Made by a program: the position numbers and the translations under genes
In this document: piece after piece, positions 11,501-21,229 of the stretch
Layout: each line of letters begins with the position of its first letter
How positions within the stretch are numbered: position 1 is the stretch's first letter
The notes under the pieces: generated by a model
Databases searched by the model: none
What the model was told of the DNA's origin: nothing
The model's input: the letters and a program-made list of their open reading frames with translations, nothing else
From: Adiantum capillus-veneris
Lineage: Eukaryota > Streptophyta > Polypodiopsida > Polypodiales > Pteridaceae
DNA length: 64,000 nt
NCBI GenBank assembly: GCA_014529385.2
Contig: CM043963.1
Span: 104,638,912-104,702,911 of the forward strand
Direction of reading: 5' to 3'

Positions 11501-12068
11501 AGTGTTGATGGTACAGACGGGTTGTCTCTTCCACCTATTTGTGGATGAGATCGGCGAATGTAGCTGCGGCTGTCTCCTTGGTAAATGTGCCTGCGGTTTT
11601 CCTGTCTCTTGCCCGCATGGTCATTCCTTCAGTGGGCAGTCTAAGTGCCTCTGTCACTATCTCTTTGGTGATTACTGCCTCAGCCTTGTTCCCTTGGGTG
11701 TCAGATATTTGTGCGGTTCCGTCCTCTTTGATGGTGGATAGAAGCTCGTAAGCTTTCTGAAAGTCCACTCCATAAGGCTCTTGCTTGTAGAAATGCCTAA
11801 GCCCTAACCTGCGGTTAGCCTCTTTGGTTTCTGGCTTTGCAGCTACATCATAGACCTCTTTAGGCAGGAGCTGCAACTCCACCTGATGCCCTTCTTCACT
11901 CTTGAACCTGCCAGTGAAGACTATAGTGTGGTGTTCTTCTAGTTGTTCTTTAGAAAGGTAGGATGCTTTTGCCTCTTTGACTGACTCAGGGTCCAGTTGA
12001 TACGCAGGCAGTTCTTGTAGTTTCTCTTTTTGGTTTAGCTTCTTCTTGGCTTTCTCCACTGCTTGCAT
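8540..12068 (-). pseudogene. Large broken ORF: conserved N-terminal block, disordered charged centre, coiled coil
   Basis: The minus strand starts at the ATG at 12066-12068, just inside a predicted splice acceptor. An opening 177-codon block (12068-11538) contains ELQLLPKEVYDVAAKP and a segment ITKEIVTEALRLPTEGM. The latter is reminiscent of the plant-transposon protein domain in some Tat/Ogre-like elements, though I cannot confirm this. TAG at 11535 interrupts the frame, which reopens at once. A frameshift follows near 11400, then a Lys/Glu/Pro/Gln-rich disordered region (11245-10500), a coiled-coil stretch (about 10400-9700) and a C-terminal part with NFPRLPAPERGQATEEYM (9300-8870). Several stops make it non-functional. 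Its placement before a polypurine tract and LTR-like end suggests retrotransposon cargo rather than a host gene. Confidence 0.5.
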
Positions 12069-12256
12069 TGCTCCTGTTCAGTGAATAGAGTGCAAAGTTA
12101 GCAAATTTGTCAGATTTTTCTCTGGAATGTTCTTTTAGACTAAAATGCTGATAATCTGGTCCAAATTGCTTCAAATCAATTTTTGAACAAGCAAAGATGC
12201 ATAAAATCATGCAAGGAACAAAACTGTATGGTCAAAATAAAAATTTGCAACCAAAG

Positions 12257-12276
12257 TAAATAATCGCGATTATTTA
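12257..12276. repeat. Perfect 20-bp palindrome, copy 1
   Basis: TAAATAATCGCGATTATTTA is its own reverse complement. The 16-bp core AATAATCGCGATTATT recurs at 12552 and 12837 and is preceded each time by AAGTA. Confidence 0.9.
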
Positions 12277-12551
12277 GAGCTGAGGAAAATTTTCAACTTT
12301 TTGCAAACTTGGCTTTATAGGCTTGAAGATATGCCAAATACATGCTCTGAGGGAAATATGGGCTCATTTGAATGCACATGATGAAAATGGTACCAGATTT
12401 TAGCTTTAGGTCTCTGAAACAATAGATATAAAGGAAATTTGAGATTTTGAACTCCAAATTGATTCAAAGTTGGCTAGTGGGCTTATCACAACCTGTACTT
12501 TGGATGTATGATGGCCAAATATCAAAATTCCCTAATTTTGACCAAAAAGTA

Positions 12552-12567
12552 AATAATCGCGATTATT
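12552..12567. repeat. Perfect 16-bp palindrome, copy 2
   Basis: AATAATCGCGATTATT, 293 bases after copy 1. It shares the flank AAGTA and is followed by AACTT as in copy 3. Confidence 0.9.
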
Positions 12568-12836
12568 AACTTTTCTTCCAAAATTGACATTTTTTTGTAC
12601 AAATTGGTTCTAGGCATGGTATAGACCTTGAGTATGAGATATAAAGTGATTTGGATCAAGAAAAGTTGTTCATAACCCAAATTTTGGCTTGCAAAGACTT
12701 CTTTGCTTTTTTTTTGGCAATTTTACAAGTAATGGGTGGTCATTTTGGCTCATACTTGATTTTTGGCATGTAATAGGTGTATACACATGATAGGTGAGGT
12801 GATTTGACAATTTCCAAGCAAAATGATGGAAAAGTA

Positions 12837-12852
12837 AATAATCGCGATTATT
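12837..12852. repeat. Perfect 16-bp palindrome, copy 3
   Basis: AATAATCGCGATTATT, 285 bases after copy 2. The near-constant spacing suggests either a degenerate ~290-bp tandem unit or phased binding sites. Confidence 0.9.
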
Positions 12853-13517
12853 AACTTCAGTGACAAAAACTTTGCAAAACCCACAAATTTTGACCTATAC
12901 ATGTTTCATACACCTAATACAAGTCCTAAATTGAATTTGGTAAAGTTTGGTCATGCTGGCATCACTTTGTGCTCTGTCGACTCTGAAATCACCGTTTTTT
13001 GTGATTACTCTGTCTGTTGGGTTGGTCGGTCAACTTCAAAGCTTTGGACTTGTCCGTAACATAGTCGTGAAGCTACCTGTCCAATTCTGGCTCATTTGGA
13101 GTCAGTTTGGCTTTGTATGTCGAATTTGACGCTTTGTAACCTTCGAGCCATTTTTTGCTTTTCGAGGGCCTTGCTTGATGGATTTCACCAAACCAATCAT
13201 ATACATTGTATATGGACCTCATTAGCAAGCCATCTGTGGAGTCAGTTCAGAATTCTGGCATTTGCCAAAAACCTAACTTTTCTACTGGGGACCCCCTTGA
13301 CCCCAGCCAAATGGTCATCTGATGGTATAGAAAGGTTCTATTATGTTAGGGCATGCTATGGTTCAAATCCCATCCGATTTGGTCAAGCTTGCAGGCCGCT
13401 ATAGTCAGTTTTAGGTCGTAGGTCTTCGTGCACTGCTCGGTTTCTAGGGTTTTTTCTAAGGCTTTAGACTAGCTACCAGCCGTACAAAATGGATCATAAT
13501 CGAGTAAAGAACTTACC

Positions 13518-14280
13518 CCTCATGTCTCGTGTGAAACGGCGCTGAAAATGGTCAACTGTGGGCTCCGAAAATGTCGCACGAAAGAGGCCGAAATCTCTCT
13601 CTGCAAAGGCTTTAAGTGGAAATGAGGTGGTTTTAGCATACCATGGATATCTATACCTGGACTTCCCGAACCAAATTTCCCTAGATTCCCCCGTTAGTCC
13701 TACTAGGCCATGAAATCTATGTTAGACTCAAAAATTTCCCTGATTGGATTCCTGTAGCTCATTCTGCAAGAATTTTGCAAAAGTAGGCCTGGCCGCCTAA
13801 TTTAGGCTTCCCGCTTCCGTCTTCTGATTTTATTGAAAAATTTTGTGCTTGTCCGCCTTGTCCTTCTGATCACCATCATGTCTTTAATTTTTTCATATGA
13901 GCTTTCTTGCTATTTATTATTAATTTTGACCTGTTTATTTGAAAAAATCAAAGAAAATAGAAAAATTCTCAAAAAAAGTAAAGTAAAAATCCACTAATTA
14001 AGAAAATCACTTGAAAAACACAGCTTTATTGTTTTTTGTTGGATTTCTCCATTTTTAAGCCTCTTTATCAACAAAAATGATCAAAATACCCCAAAAAAAA
14101 TGACTATTTTTAATGATTTTTTGATGGTATATACACAATTTATGCTCATGGGGAAGCTATTATCAGTGAATTTTCCCTTGTTGTTGAATTATAAGGCCAT
14201 TACTAGGTAATTTTGCAAAAAATCACACATTAACATGGAACTTTTTCCTCCCTCTTCAAACATTGCCCTTAATTACTTAG
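13518..14280 (-). other. Probable 3' LTR/leader zone between elements, borders not found
   Basis: Non-coding DNA between the tail of element C and the predicted donor at 13517. On the minus strand it starts with purine-rich GAAGAGGGAGGAAAAAG (about 14260) and ends with a GC-richer stretch (13630-13520) resembling a transcript start region. It may be the 3' LTR of element C, but no TG...CA pair or duplicated copy could be placed. Confidence 0.25.
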
Positions 14281-14289
14281 TATTTACTG

Positions 14290-15600
14290 CCCTTCCACCC
14301 CTCCTAGGTGGCATACTCCGGGACGACTGCGTGCATGGGTTGAACAATTGTGTCTATGCATAGCCATGATTGGCTCTACCATGATATGAAGATCAATGCA
14401 ATTCAAACCAATATGTTGTGCAAGAGCTAGGTCTTAAGTAATTAACTCAAGGGTTTTCGATGTCGAGGTTTGCTGCTGATGTCTTCCAAAGAGAAAATCT
14501 TGTAGCTTTTGTGATCTTTGTTTGATTGTACCATCAGGGTATTTTAGCACGCTGAACGCTTGAGCTATTGGTAGCACTTTAGACTGTTGTCGAGCTTTTT
14601 CGCTCCATTGGTAGCTTGGCCGGCTTGGTGTTGCGTGGTGTGGTGGATTCTGTTGAGACTTAACTCGCCACTACTTGATTGGTTTCACGGTTTGTGGAGA
14701 AGATAAGTGCTCCTTTTTCTTCCAAACCCTTTTCATGTTAGGTTCCTTGCTCGAAGATACTCGATTCTGTGTTCGAATCCATGGAACCTTCGTTTGTTTC
14801 TTCGGCAAAGTTTTAGACACCCAGATCTGAGTTGGTTTATCCTTAAGCTGTGCTTTTGGTACCCAAATCTGCCTGACTCCTTGCATGCTACCTGTAGCAT
14901 TTGATTGTTGAGGAGATGGAGAAGATTGGCTTCATGGATTGGTCTGTTGATTGTTTCTTTTCCATTTCTCCTTGCTTGGTGCAATTGGAACAATGAGTTG
15001 CCCACCTTTAGGTGATAGCTTTAGTTGATTCGTATCCCAATCTGGTACTGCTTTGTATGTACGCATCCAGGGAATTCCAAGAATCATCGTCTCACTCATG
15101 TGTTCATCTGGCAAACATACAAACTGATGAGGACATGAACATCCATGTACTACCATGTTCAAGTTGACTACTCCCAATGTTGGAGTTGGATTCTTGTTGC
15201 ATCCTTTGATTGTCGCTATTCCTGTTGTCAATGCTTGACTTGTTGCCTTCCTGTATGTGGAATAACTGACTGCATTCACTCTAGCTCTTGTGTCTACCAA
15301 AGCATTGGTGCTATGATTGTTGAGCTGTACTTTGATGCGCAGATCCATTCCATCTAACCAGTCATCATCTATTGCAACTGCGTCTTTAGGTAATTCCCAT
15401 TGTCGATCATCTATTTCCAAATTGTTGATAGGAATCAGTATCTGTTGATTCTTGAGAGCAACTTTACGCTTGAGTACCCGAAGTCTAGCTTCCTCTTGTG
15501 CTTCATCAATAACCTGTTGTCGCTTGATCTTCCTTTGTTTGGCTGCATGTATTCTCTCTAGCGATTCATTGGTTAGTGGCAAATTGTATTTCTTTAAACG
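14290..15600 (-). pseudogene. Post-integrase extension with a second retropepsin-like domain (element C)
   Basis: This continues in frame from the integrase C-terminal domain (GDLVLVYS at about 15735-15757). After a basic/helical linker (LERIHAAKQRKIKRQQ) comes a retropepsin-like fold. It has ALVDTRARVNAVSYSTY (15282-15296 encodes VDTRA, where active proteases have D-T/S-G-A) and, about 70 residues later, MILGIPWMRTYKAVPDW, the second signature of aspartic proteases. A Gln/Trp/Lys-rich tail follows with IWVPK, IWVSK and PWIR motifs, readable to about 14290 through TGA at 14932 and TAG at about 14669. The position is unusual, because retrotransposon protease normally precedes RT, and element C already has one there. 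It is either a genuine extra domain or the join of a second element's protease. Confidence 0.6.
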
Positions 15601-16959
15601 ACATCCACTAATTCAATTAGCCATTGGTTCACCATCTAGGGTGGACAATTTTACTGCTCCACTTGGAGATACATCTTCAATGATAAATGTTCCGTTTCCC
15701 TTTTTCTTAAACTTGGGAATATGTTGTTTAATGGAATAGACTAGAACTAAGTCCCCTTTCTTGAAAATTTTTGTGATTAGTGGGAATCAAAAAACTGTTT
15801 TTGTTTTCCCTTTTGTGCATAGATATGAGCTACATCAGTTAGCCTTTGCTTGTCTATCTTTTCCAAATCTTCAAGTCTTTCTGACAATTCATGTCCAGTC
15901 CACTCAAGATTTTGTGCTACCCTTAATGTCGGCAATAGAAATTCTATTAGCAGTATGGCATCAAGACCATAAACAAGGTTAAAGGGCGTAGCATTTAGAG
16001 CTGTTTTGAATGAAACTCGATAAGCCCATAGAGCAGCATGGAGATTCATTTCCTCGTCTGTCCTTCCTGAACTAACCACTTTGGTCAGTACCGAGAGCTA
16101 AGAATTTTATTCGTATGCTCAGCTTGTTCGTTTGCTTGTGGGTGATAGGGAGCTGATTTGTTATGGATGACCATAAACTCATTAAGCAAATACTTTATTA
16201 CCTCATTGATGAAATGAGTTCCCCGATCACTGACAATCTCTATTAGCAGTCCATATCTCGTGAATACATACTCATATAAGAATGCAGCAGTGGTTATGGC
16301 ATCATTCTTTTGAGTCGCTTAGCCTCGACCCACTCGGTCAAATAGGTCGTAGCTACAATGATATATTGAGCTTGGGTTCTATAATCAAGTGGCTGTATCG
16401 GTCCAACAAAATCTATCCCCCATTTTGCGAAGGCTCTAGCCCCCATCATTGGTCTTAAGGGCATGCTGTCTACTCGTGTTGACATTTTTGCTCGTTGACA
16501 AGCATCACACCTTCGAACATATTCCTTGGCATTTGCAAAAAGTGTTGGCCACCATATGCCTGCCATCAAGATTTCTCTTGTGGTGGTCTCACTAGAGAAG
16601 TGACCTCCAGCTAATCCAGCATGTGCTTGTTCTATCATCGGAATATACTCGTTTTCATTTGCACAAAGACGCAAATGTTGATCTTTACCTCTCCGATACA
16701 ATTGGTTCCCAATAAGAGCATAGTCTCTTGCTTCAATTTCAATTGCTCTTTGACGGCGTTTACTCATATCCTCAGGAAATGTTCGGCTTGATAAGTAAGT
16801 AACCAGATAATTACTCCACTTACGAACATGTGATATTTGAAACAATGTTACATGAGGAATGGGTGGTTGTTTTTGACATTGAGGGCAATCTTTTACAAAA
16901 GATCTAACATCTCTCCTCATAGTCGGCCAAAATACTCCAAGTCTCAATATTCGTTGCAT
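15601..16959 (-). pseudogene. int: Ty3/Gypsy integrase (element C)
   Basis: Integrase inserts the cDNA into the host genome. The zinc-binding HHCC region is visible (HAGLAGGHF ... RRCDACQRAK, about 16630-16490), followed by the catalytic core start WGIDFVGP (about 16420-16400). The middle of the core (16290-16080) is broken by frameshifts and stops, so the second Asp and the Glu cannot be placed. The late core (ALNATPFNLVYGLD) and the C-terminal domain GDLVLVYS...GEPMAN follow, with a frame change near 15780. Not functional. It lies downstream of RT/RNase H in the normal Gypsy order. Confidence 0.85.
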
Positions 16960-16985
16960 AGTTTGGTCTTCTGCAAAGTGAAGTC

Positions 16986-18420
16986 CTAATATGGTAACAT
17001 GTGCTGACTTAGGTATTGTTCCTTTTCTCCAGGGTTAATGCATAAATTCAATATCCCGTCCTGATTTCTTTTATATAGCCTTCCAGCTAGTAATTGATAC
17101 ATAGTTGATTGCTCAATTAAATCAATCGTGATAGGAAGTGGTATTTGTGAATCCACTTGAGCTATTGTCATCAATGACACAATGTTTTCCGACCATCTAG
17201 GTATCATTTCCACAAAGAACAAATAGGCATCTGGTAAACCATCGTCTACCCCTTTAGGTAATTCCCTTGAAACAATCCTTGATGAATGATCTACTCGTTG
17301 ATGTGTAGTGCCTTTTTTTACAACCACAATGAAATCAAATTTAAGAAGAATGATGGACCATCTCACTATTCTCCCTGTGCTGCATGGCTTGTTGACCAAA
17401 TATAACAAATCTTGGTGGTCCACAAAGAACACAAACTTGTTGGCTGATAGGTAATGTCTATACTTTTTAACGGCATAGATCATTCCTAGTCCTTCTCTTT
17501 TGTTGGTGGTGTAATTATTTTCTGCCATGTTCAATTGTCGGCTAGCATAAGAAATAGAAAAGTCAATTTTCCCATCTCCTGGTTGGGCTAGTATACAACC
17601 AATAGCAAAGTTTGAAGCATCTACATGTACATGGAATACCTTATCCCAATCTGGTGCTTTCAATATTGGAGCTGAGGTGAGAGCTTGCTTTAGCTTCATA
17701 AAGGATTCTTCACATGCCTCGGTCCATTCAAAGTGCATAATCAAGCTATACATGGGTTTTGCAATTATAGCATACATGTAGATGAACCATCGGTAATATC
17801 CACAATGTCCCATGAAGGCTTGTACCCCCTTGACTTTTGTTGGTCTAGGCAAATCAGCAATGACATGAATCTTCTCAATATCAGTAGTTGTGCCATTTTT
17901 AGACACGATATGCCTAAGAATTTTCCCTTGTCTTCCCATGAATGTACACTTTTCAGGATTTAAGCAAATCCTATAAAGTCTACATTTCTCGAATACCTTT
18001 TTGAGGTGTTCAAAATGATCATCCCGGATTGACGAATGTACGCATAGATCATCCATGTATACTTCTAAGAATTTTCAAAGATACTCTTTGAAAGCATGGC
18101 TCATCAACCTCTGAAATGTGGCTGGAGCATTAGTTAACCCAAACGGCATAACCCAATAGGCAAATATACCCCATTCTGTTGTAAAAGCAATTTTATGCTG
18201 ATCTTTTGGGTCAACCAAAAGTTGATTGTATCCCGAAAAGCCATCTAAGAAGCTGTAAGCTTCTTTTCCTACCACTCATTCCAAAACATGCTCAGTTATT
18301 GAAAGAGGAAAGTTGTCTCTAACGGTAGCTGCATTCACCTTTTTGAAATTAACACACACTCGTAATTTCCCATTCTTCTTAGGTACTACCACAATTGGAG
18401 ACACCCAATCTATGTGTTCA
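16986..18420 (-). pseudogene. pol: Reverse transcriptase palm/thumb and RNase H (element C)
   Basis: Copies element RNA to DNA and degrades the RNA strand. Reading from 18420 leftwards: VSPIVVVPKKNGKLRVCVNF, SFLDGFSGYNQLLV, VMPFGLTNAPATFQRLM and the catalytic YMDD (18045-18060). The connection domain and RNase H follow (HVDASNFAIGCILAQPG, YTTNKREGLGMIYAVKKYRHYL). One stop near 18280 and one between 18075 and 18056 interrupt otherwise long frames (356 codons at 18056-16986). The active-site residues are preserved, so the decay is moderate. Confidence 0.9.
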
Positions 18421-19116
18421 ATTTCGTAAAGCTTCCTTTAGTTTTTCAATCTCTTCTTTGATCTTCCTAGCAAATGTTTCATTATATGTGTATGGTCTCT
18501 GTCTACTTGGTTTTGCATCATCTCTCATGGGTATAGTATGTTGACAGATTTCTGGATCAACACCCTTGAGATCCTTGTAATACCAAGCGAAGATATCCCG
18601 GTATTCCTTTAACAAGCTTAGAAAAAGCTTTTCTTCTTCTTCTGTTAGGTCATTCGCAATGTAAGCAAATCTAGGCTCTTCTCCTAGTTCATCCAAGTCT
18701 ACTCTTTTAGCATTTTCAAGCCCTTCGTAAGACTCGCTTTGTTTCCTTAGTTCCCTAAGAGGTTGTTCAATTATGATTTTCTGATCTTGGAGAGTATACT
18801 TTTTGTAATGGGATGGAACATGCATTACATCCTTACTATCCTCTTTCGTGGTTTCCATTTCGGTTGTGTATATCTCCTTTAGAGCTTTTTTCAACTCTTG
18901 ATATTTCTTTTTCCGCTCGACGCTAGTCATGAGTGGTTTTTTATCCTGAGATTTTTCTTGAGTACCCTTCCTTGCTTTTCTTGATGTCTGAGATATTTTT
19001 GAGTTTCTGTTTAAAGGATATCTGCCAGTTATTTTGTCCTTGACACAATCATTAACATCTATCTGCATCAGGAATTGTGTTTTACTGGAGACTGATGGCA
19101 TAGGTCGTGTTTTCAT
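18418..19116 (-). pseudogene. pol: Pol linker and start of reverse transcriptase (element C)
   Basis: A 232-codon frame with a Lys-rich linker followed by the conserved N-terminal RT region of plant Ty3/Gypsy elements: EYRDIFAWYYKDLKGVDPE, then QRPYTYNETFARKIKEEIEKL. It ends with a frame change into the next RT block at about 18418. It lies between the protease and RT palm in the expected order. Confidence 0.85.
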
Positions 19117-19134
19117 GATATTGATGTCTCTCTT

Positions 19135-20111
19135 TCATCTATACCATTTTTTTCTTCTTGATTTCTGGTTTGGAAAGTCAAAAAACTTTTCCTCCCCTCC
19201 CCTTAAGAGTAACTGAGATCTCATATGCTCTTTTTCTGACCCCGAATCTTCTGAGGTAGCTGAGTGTTCATCTAACTCATTAGTTGCATCGTAATAGAGG
19301 TCAGAAAAGACTTGTTGAGCTTTCATCAAGTCCTTGGTTTCCTCATCTTTGTTTTCAATGTTGAGGATTGACATCATTTGGATAGGAATTATATCGTAGC
19401 CATTCTCATTGCAAAATTGAGTAGGCATATACGTATTAACACATACATCCATTGTCGCTAAAATTTGAATCCACTCGAATGGTTCAAATAAATGCTCTGA
19501 AAAGGGTTTAGATATGTAGGCTTTGTCTGTACAGTCCCTTTCTAAGATACATTCCTCTCGTCTTAAGCTTCTATTTTCTGAAGCTCCGCACATCCAAATA
19601 GGAGTGTCTTTGTTTAACCAGGATGGAAGTTTAGTTTTCATCGAAGAGACTGAATCAAACTCTTGGATGGGTGTTTTCAAGACATCTCTATAAGTGTGAT
19701 CTTTTAGATTGACTCTTGTTATAGATCCCACCTGCTTCAAGTACAGATAGTTGTTTCCCCAATCTTGGATAAGTTGTACCTGTTGCATGAAAGGTCTTCC
19801 CAATATGATTTCATAGTTGAGTTTTTTCCCAAAGTCTACTATGGCAAACGTGTGTTGATATTCAATTCCACAGGAATTGACTATCACTTTTTCAAGTAGC
19901 TCAGTGGTCTCTCAATGTGTCCATCAGCCAACTGCAATTTCATTCGTGTTTGTCTAATGGCTGGCTGTCCCCAGGATTCCCACACTGCTTTAGTGGCTAT
20001 GGCTATGCTAGCTCCACGATCCAGTATTGCCATGGTTTCAATGTCATTATATTTCACTGGGCGGGTGGTTTTTCCTTCTTCCCCTTCATAATATTCTCCA
20101 ACCTTGTTCAT
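19135..20111 (-). pseudogene. pro: Aspartic protease (element C, normal position)
   Basis: Processes the Gag-Pol polyprotein. The frame 20111-19884 carries AILDRGASIAIATKAVWESWG; the codons for D-R-G are at 20013-20021, where active enzymes have D-T/S-G. After a stop at about 19886 the second frame holds the flap and ILGRPFM signature, then a ~200-residue spacer to the RT linker. The altered catalytic triad and the stop indicate inactivation. Confidence 0.8.
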
Positions 20112-21229
20112 AGGAACTGATCAAATCTCTTTGTTCTCCATTTCATTTTTCAATTTTTCCAAATTCTTAGAGATTAACCCCGTTATCCTCACCTTCTCTA
20201 CGGTTTTCTGTAAATCGTTCCACAAGTATGATCTGAGTTTCAACAGTTCTCCCAAAGTAAGAGTGCATTGTATGGGTGTAGACATGATTGAATGAATGTT
20301 GTCTACTTCTAGGGTCTATTTGGCTCTTTTTACTTGAGTGGTCTTGCAAACGATGGATTCATCTTCGTTATCTCCCAAGTAAGAAGGTAATGTTTTTAAT
20401 GTCAATGGTTTAGATATTCCTAAAGCTTCTGATCCGCAATCCCCATACAAGGATTGTAAATCCATGTTCATTATCAGATGGTAGGTTATCCAACGAGACT
20501 TCCTCTATAGGAGCTGACTTTAAAGTTAGGCTCCCATCATTGATCTCTCTTACCTTTTCCCATAAGTGTCCTGGCTAGTCTTCCTCTATGAATGGAATTC
20601 CGTCTAAGACATCTTCGTTGTCCGGCACTATAAGTTCTGGTTCATTGGTTTCAAGGTGGGGTTCTACCACCACATTAGATTTTGCTTTCGTTTCTTCTAC
20701 CGCAACTCTTCAGGTTTTGCAATACTTTCAAGCTTGGGTTTTTGTTTATCCAGCATTTCTTGTGTGATTCTTATCAAATTTTGATAAGCCTCCAGCTTTG
20801 CTGCTTCCATGTCTGGAGATGGATAGTTTTTCCATTTGTTTTTCATGTTTTGGACTGCTTTAAGTCCTGCTTGGTACGCTTCCAAGGCAGCATTAATAGG
20901 CTAAAAAATTTTATCTACCAAAATGGATCCTCCAGATTTCACGGTTGTGTCCTTGAATTCACTGCCAATTTCTTTCAACTTGTCCTAGGCTAGCATTTTT
21001 GCTTTCTCTTCGTTTTTAACCCGTTGTTTTTGTTTTCTCATCTCATATCTTTTGCTTCTGCTCCTTTTGATTCTTTGAGAAGAAACTTTCATGTTCTCTG
21101 AATCATAAGAGGAGTTGTGTTTCTTTTTCTTTGGCTGGGCTCTAGTGATTACCTTGATTGGAACAATCGGTTCACTCTCTGATGAGCTACTAGGAATCAC
21201 TTGGACTACGTTACGACAGTTTTTCCCTT
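20112..21229 (-). pseudogene. Gag C-terminus / gag-pro spacer (element C)
   Basis: A broken frame with a highly basic part at 21200-20985 (SQRIKRSRSKRYEMRKQKQR) and a predicted helical part at 20885-20697 (AKLEAYQNLIRITQEMLDKQK). Basic tails after the zinc knuckles are common in Gag. The 20112-20690 part shows no motif. Confidence 0.5.

Larger units (their letters stand above)
12074..13516 (-). other. Predicted leader intron of the 8.5-12 kb unit
   Basis: On the minus strand AGGG|GTAAGTT (donor at 13516) and CACTGAACAG|GAGCAATG (acceptor at 12074) bracket 1.44 kb of A/T-rich DNA without coding potential. The acceptor lies five bases before the start codon, a layout seen in spliced-leader genes and some retrotransposons. 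The prediction rests on splice consensus only. The stretch contains three identical palindromes listed separately. Confidence 0.35.

Noticed and set aside
13355-13385. GGTTCAAATCCC resembling a tRNA B box
   Set aside because: The flanking bases do not pair as a T stem, and no acceptor stem or A box lies at the right distance.
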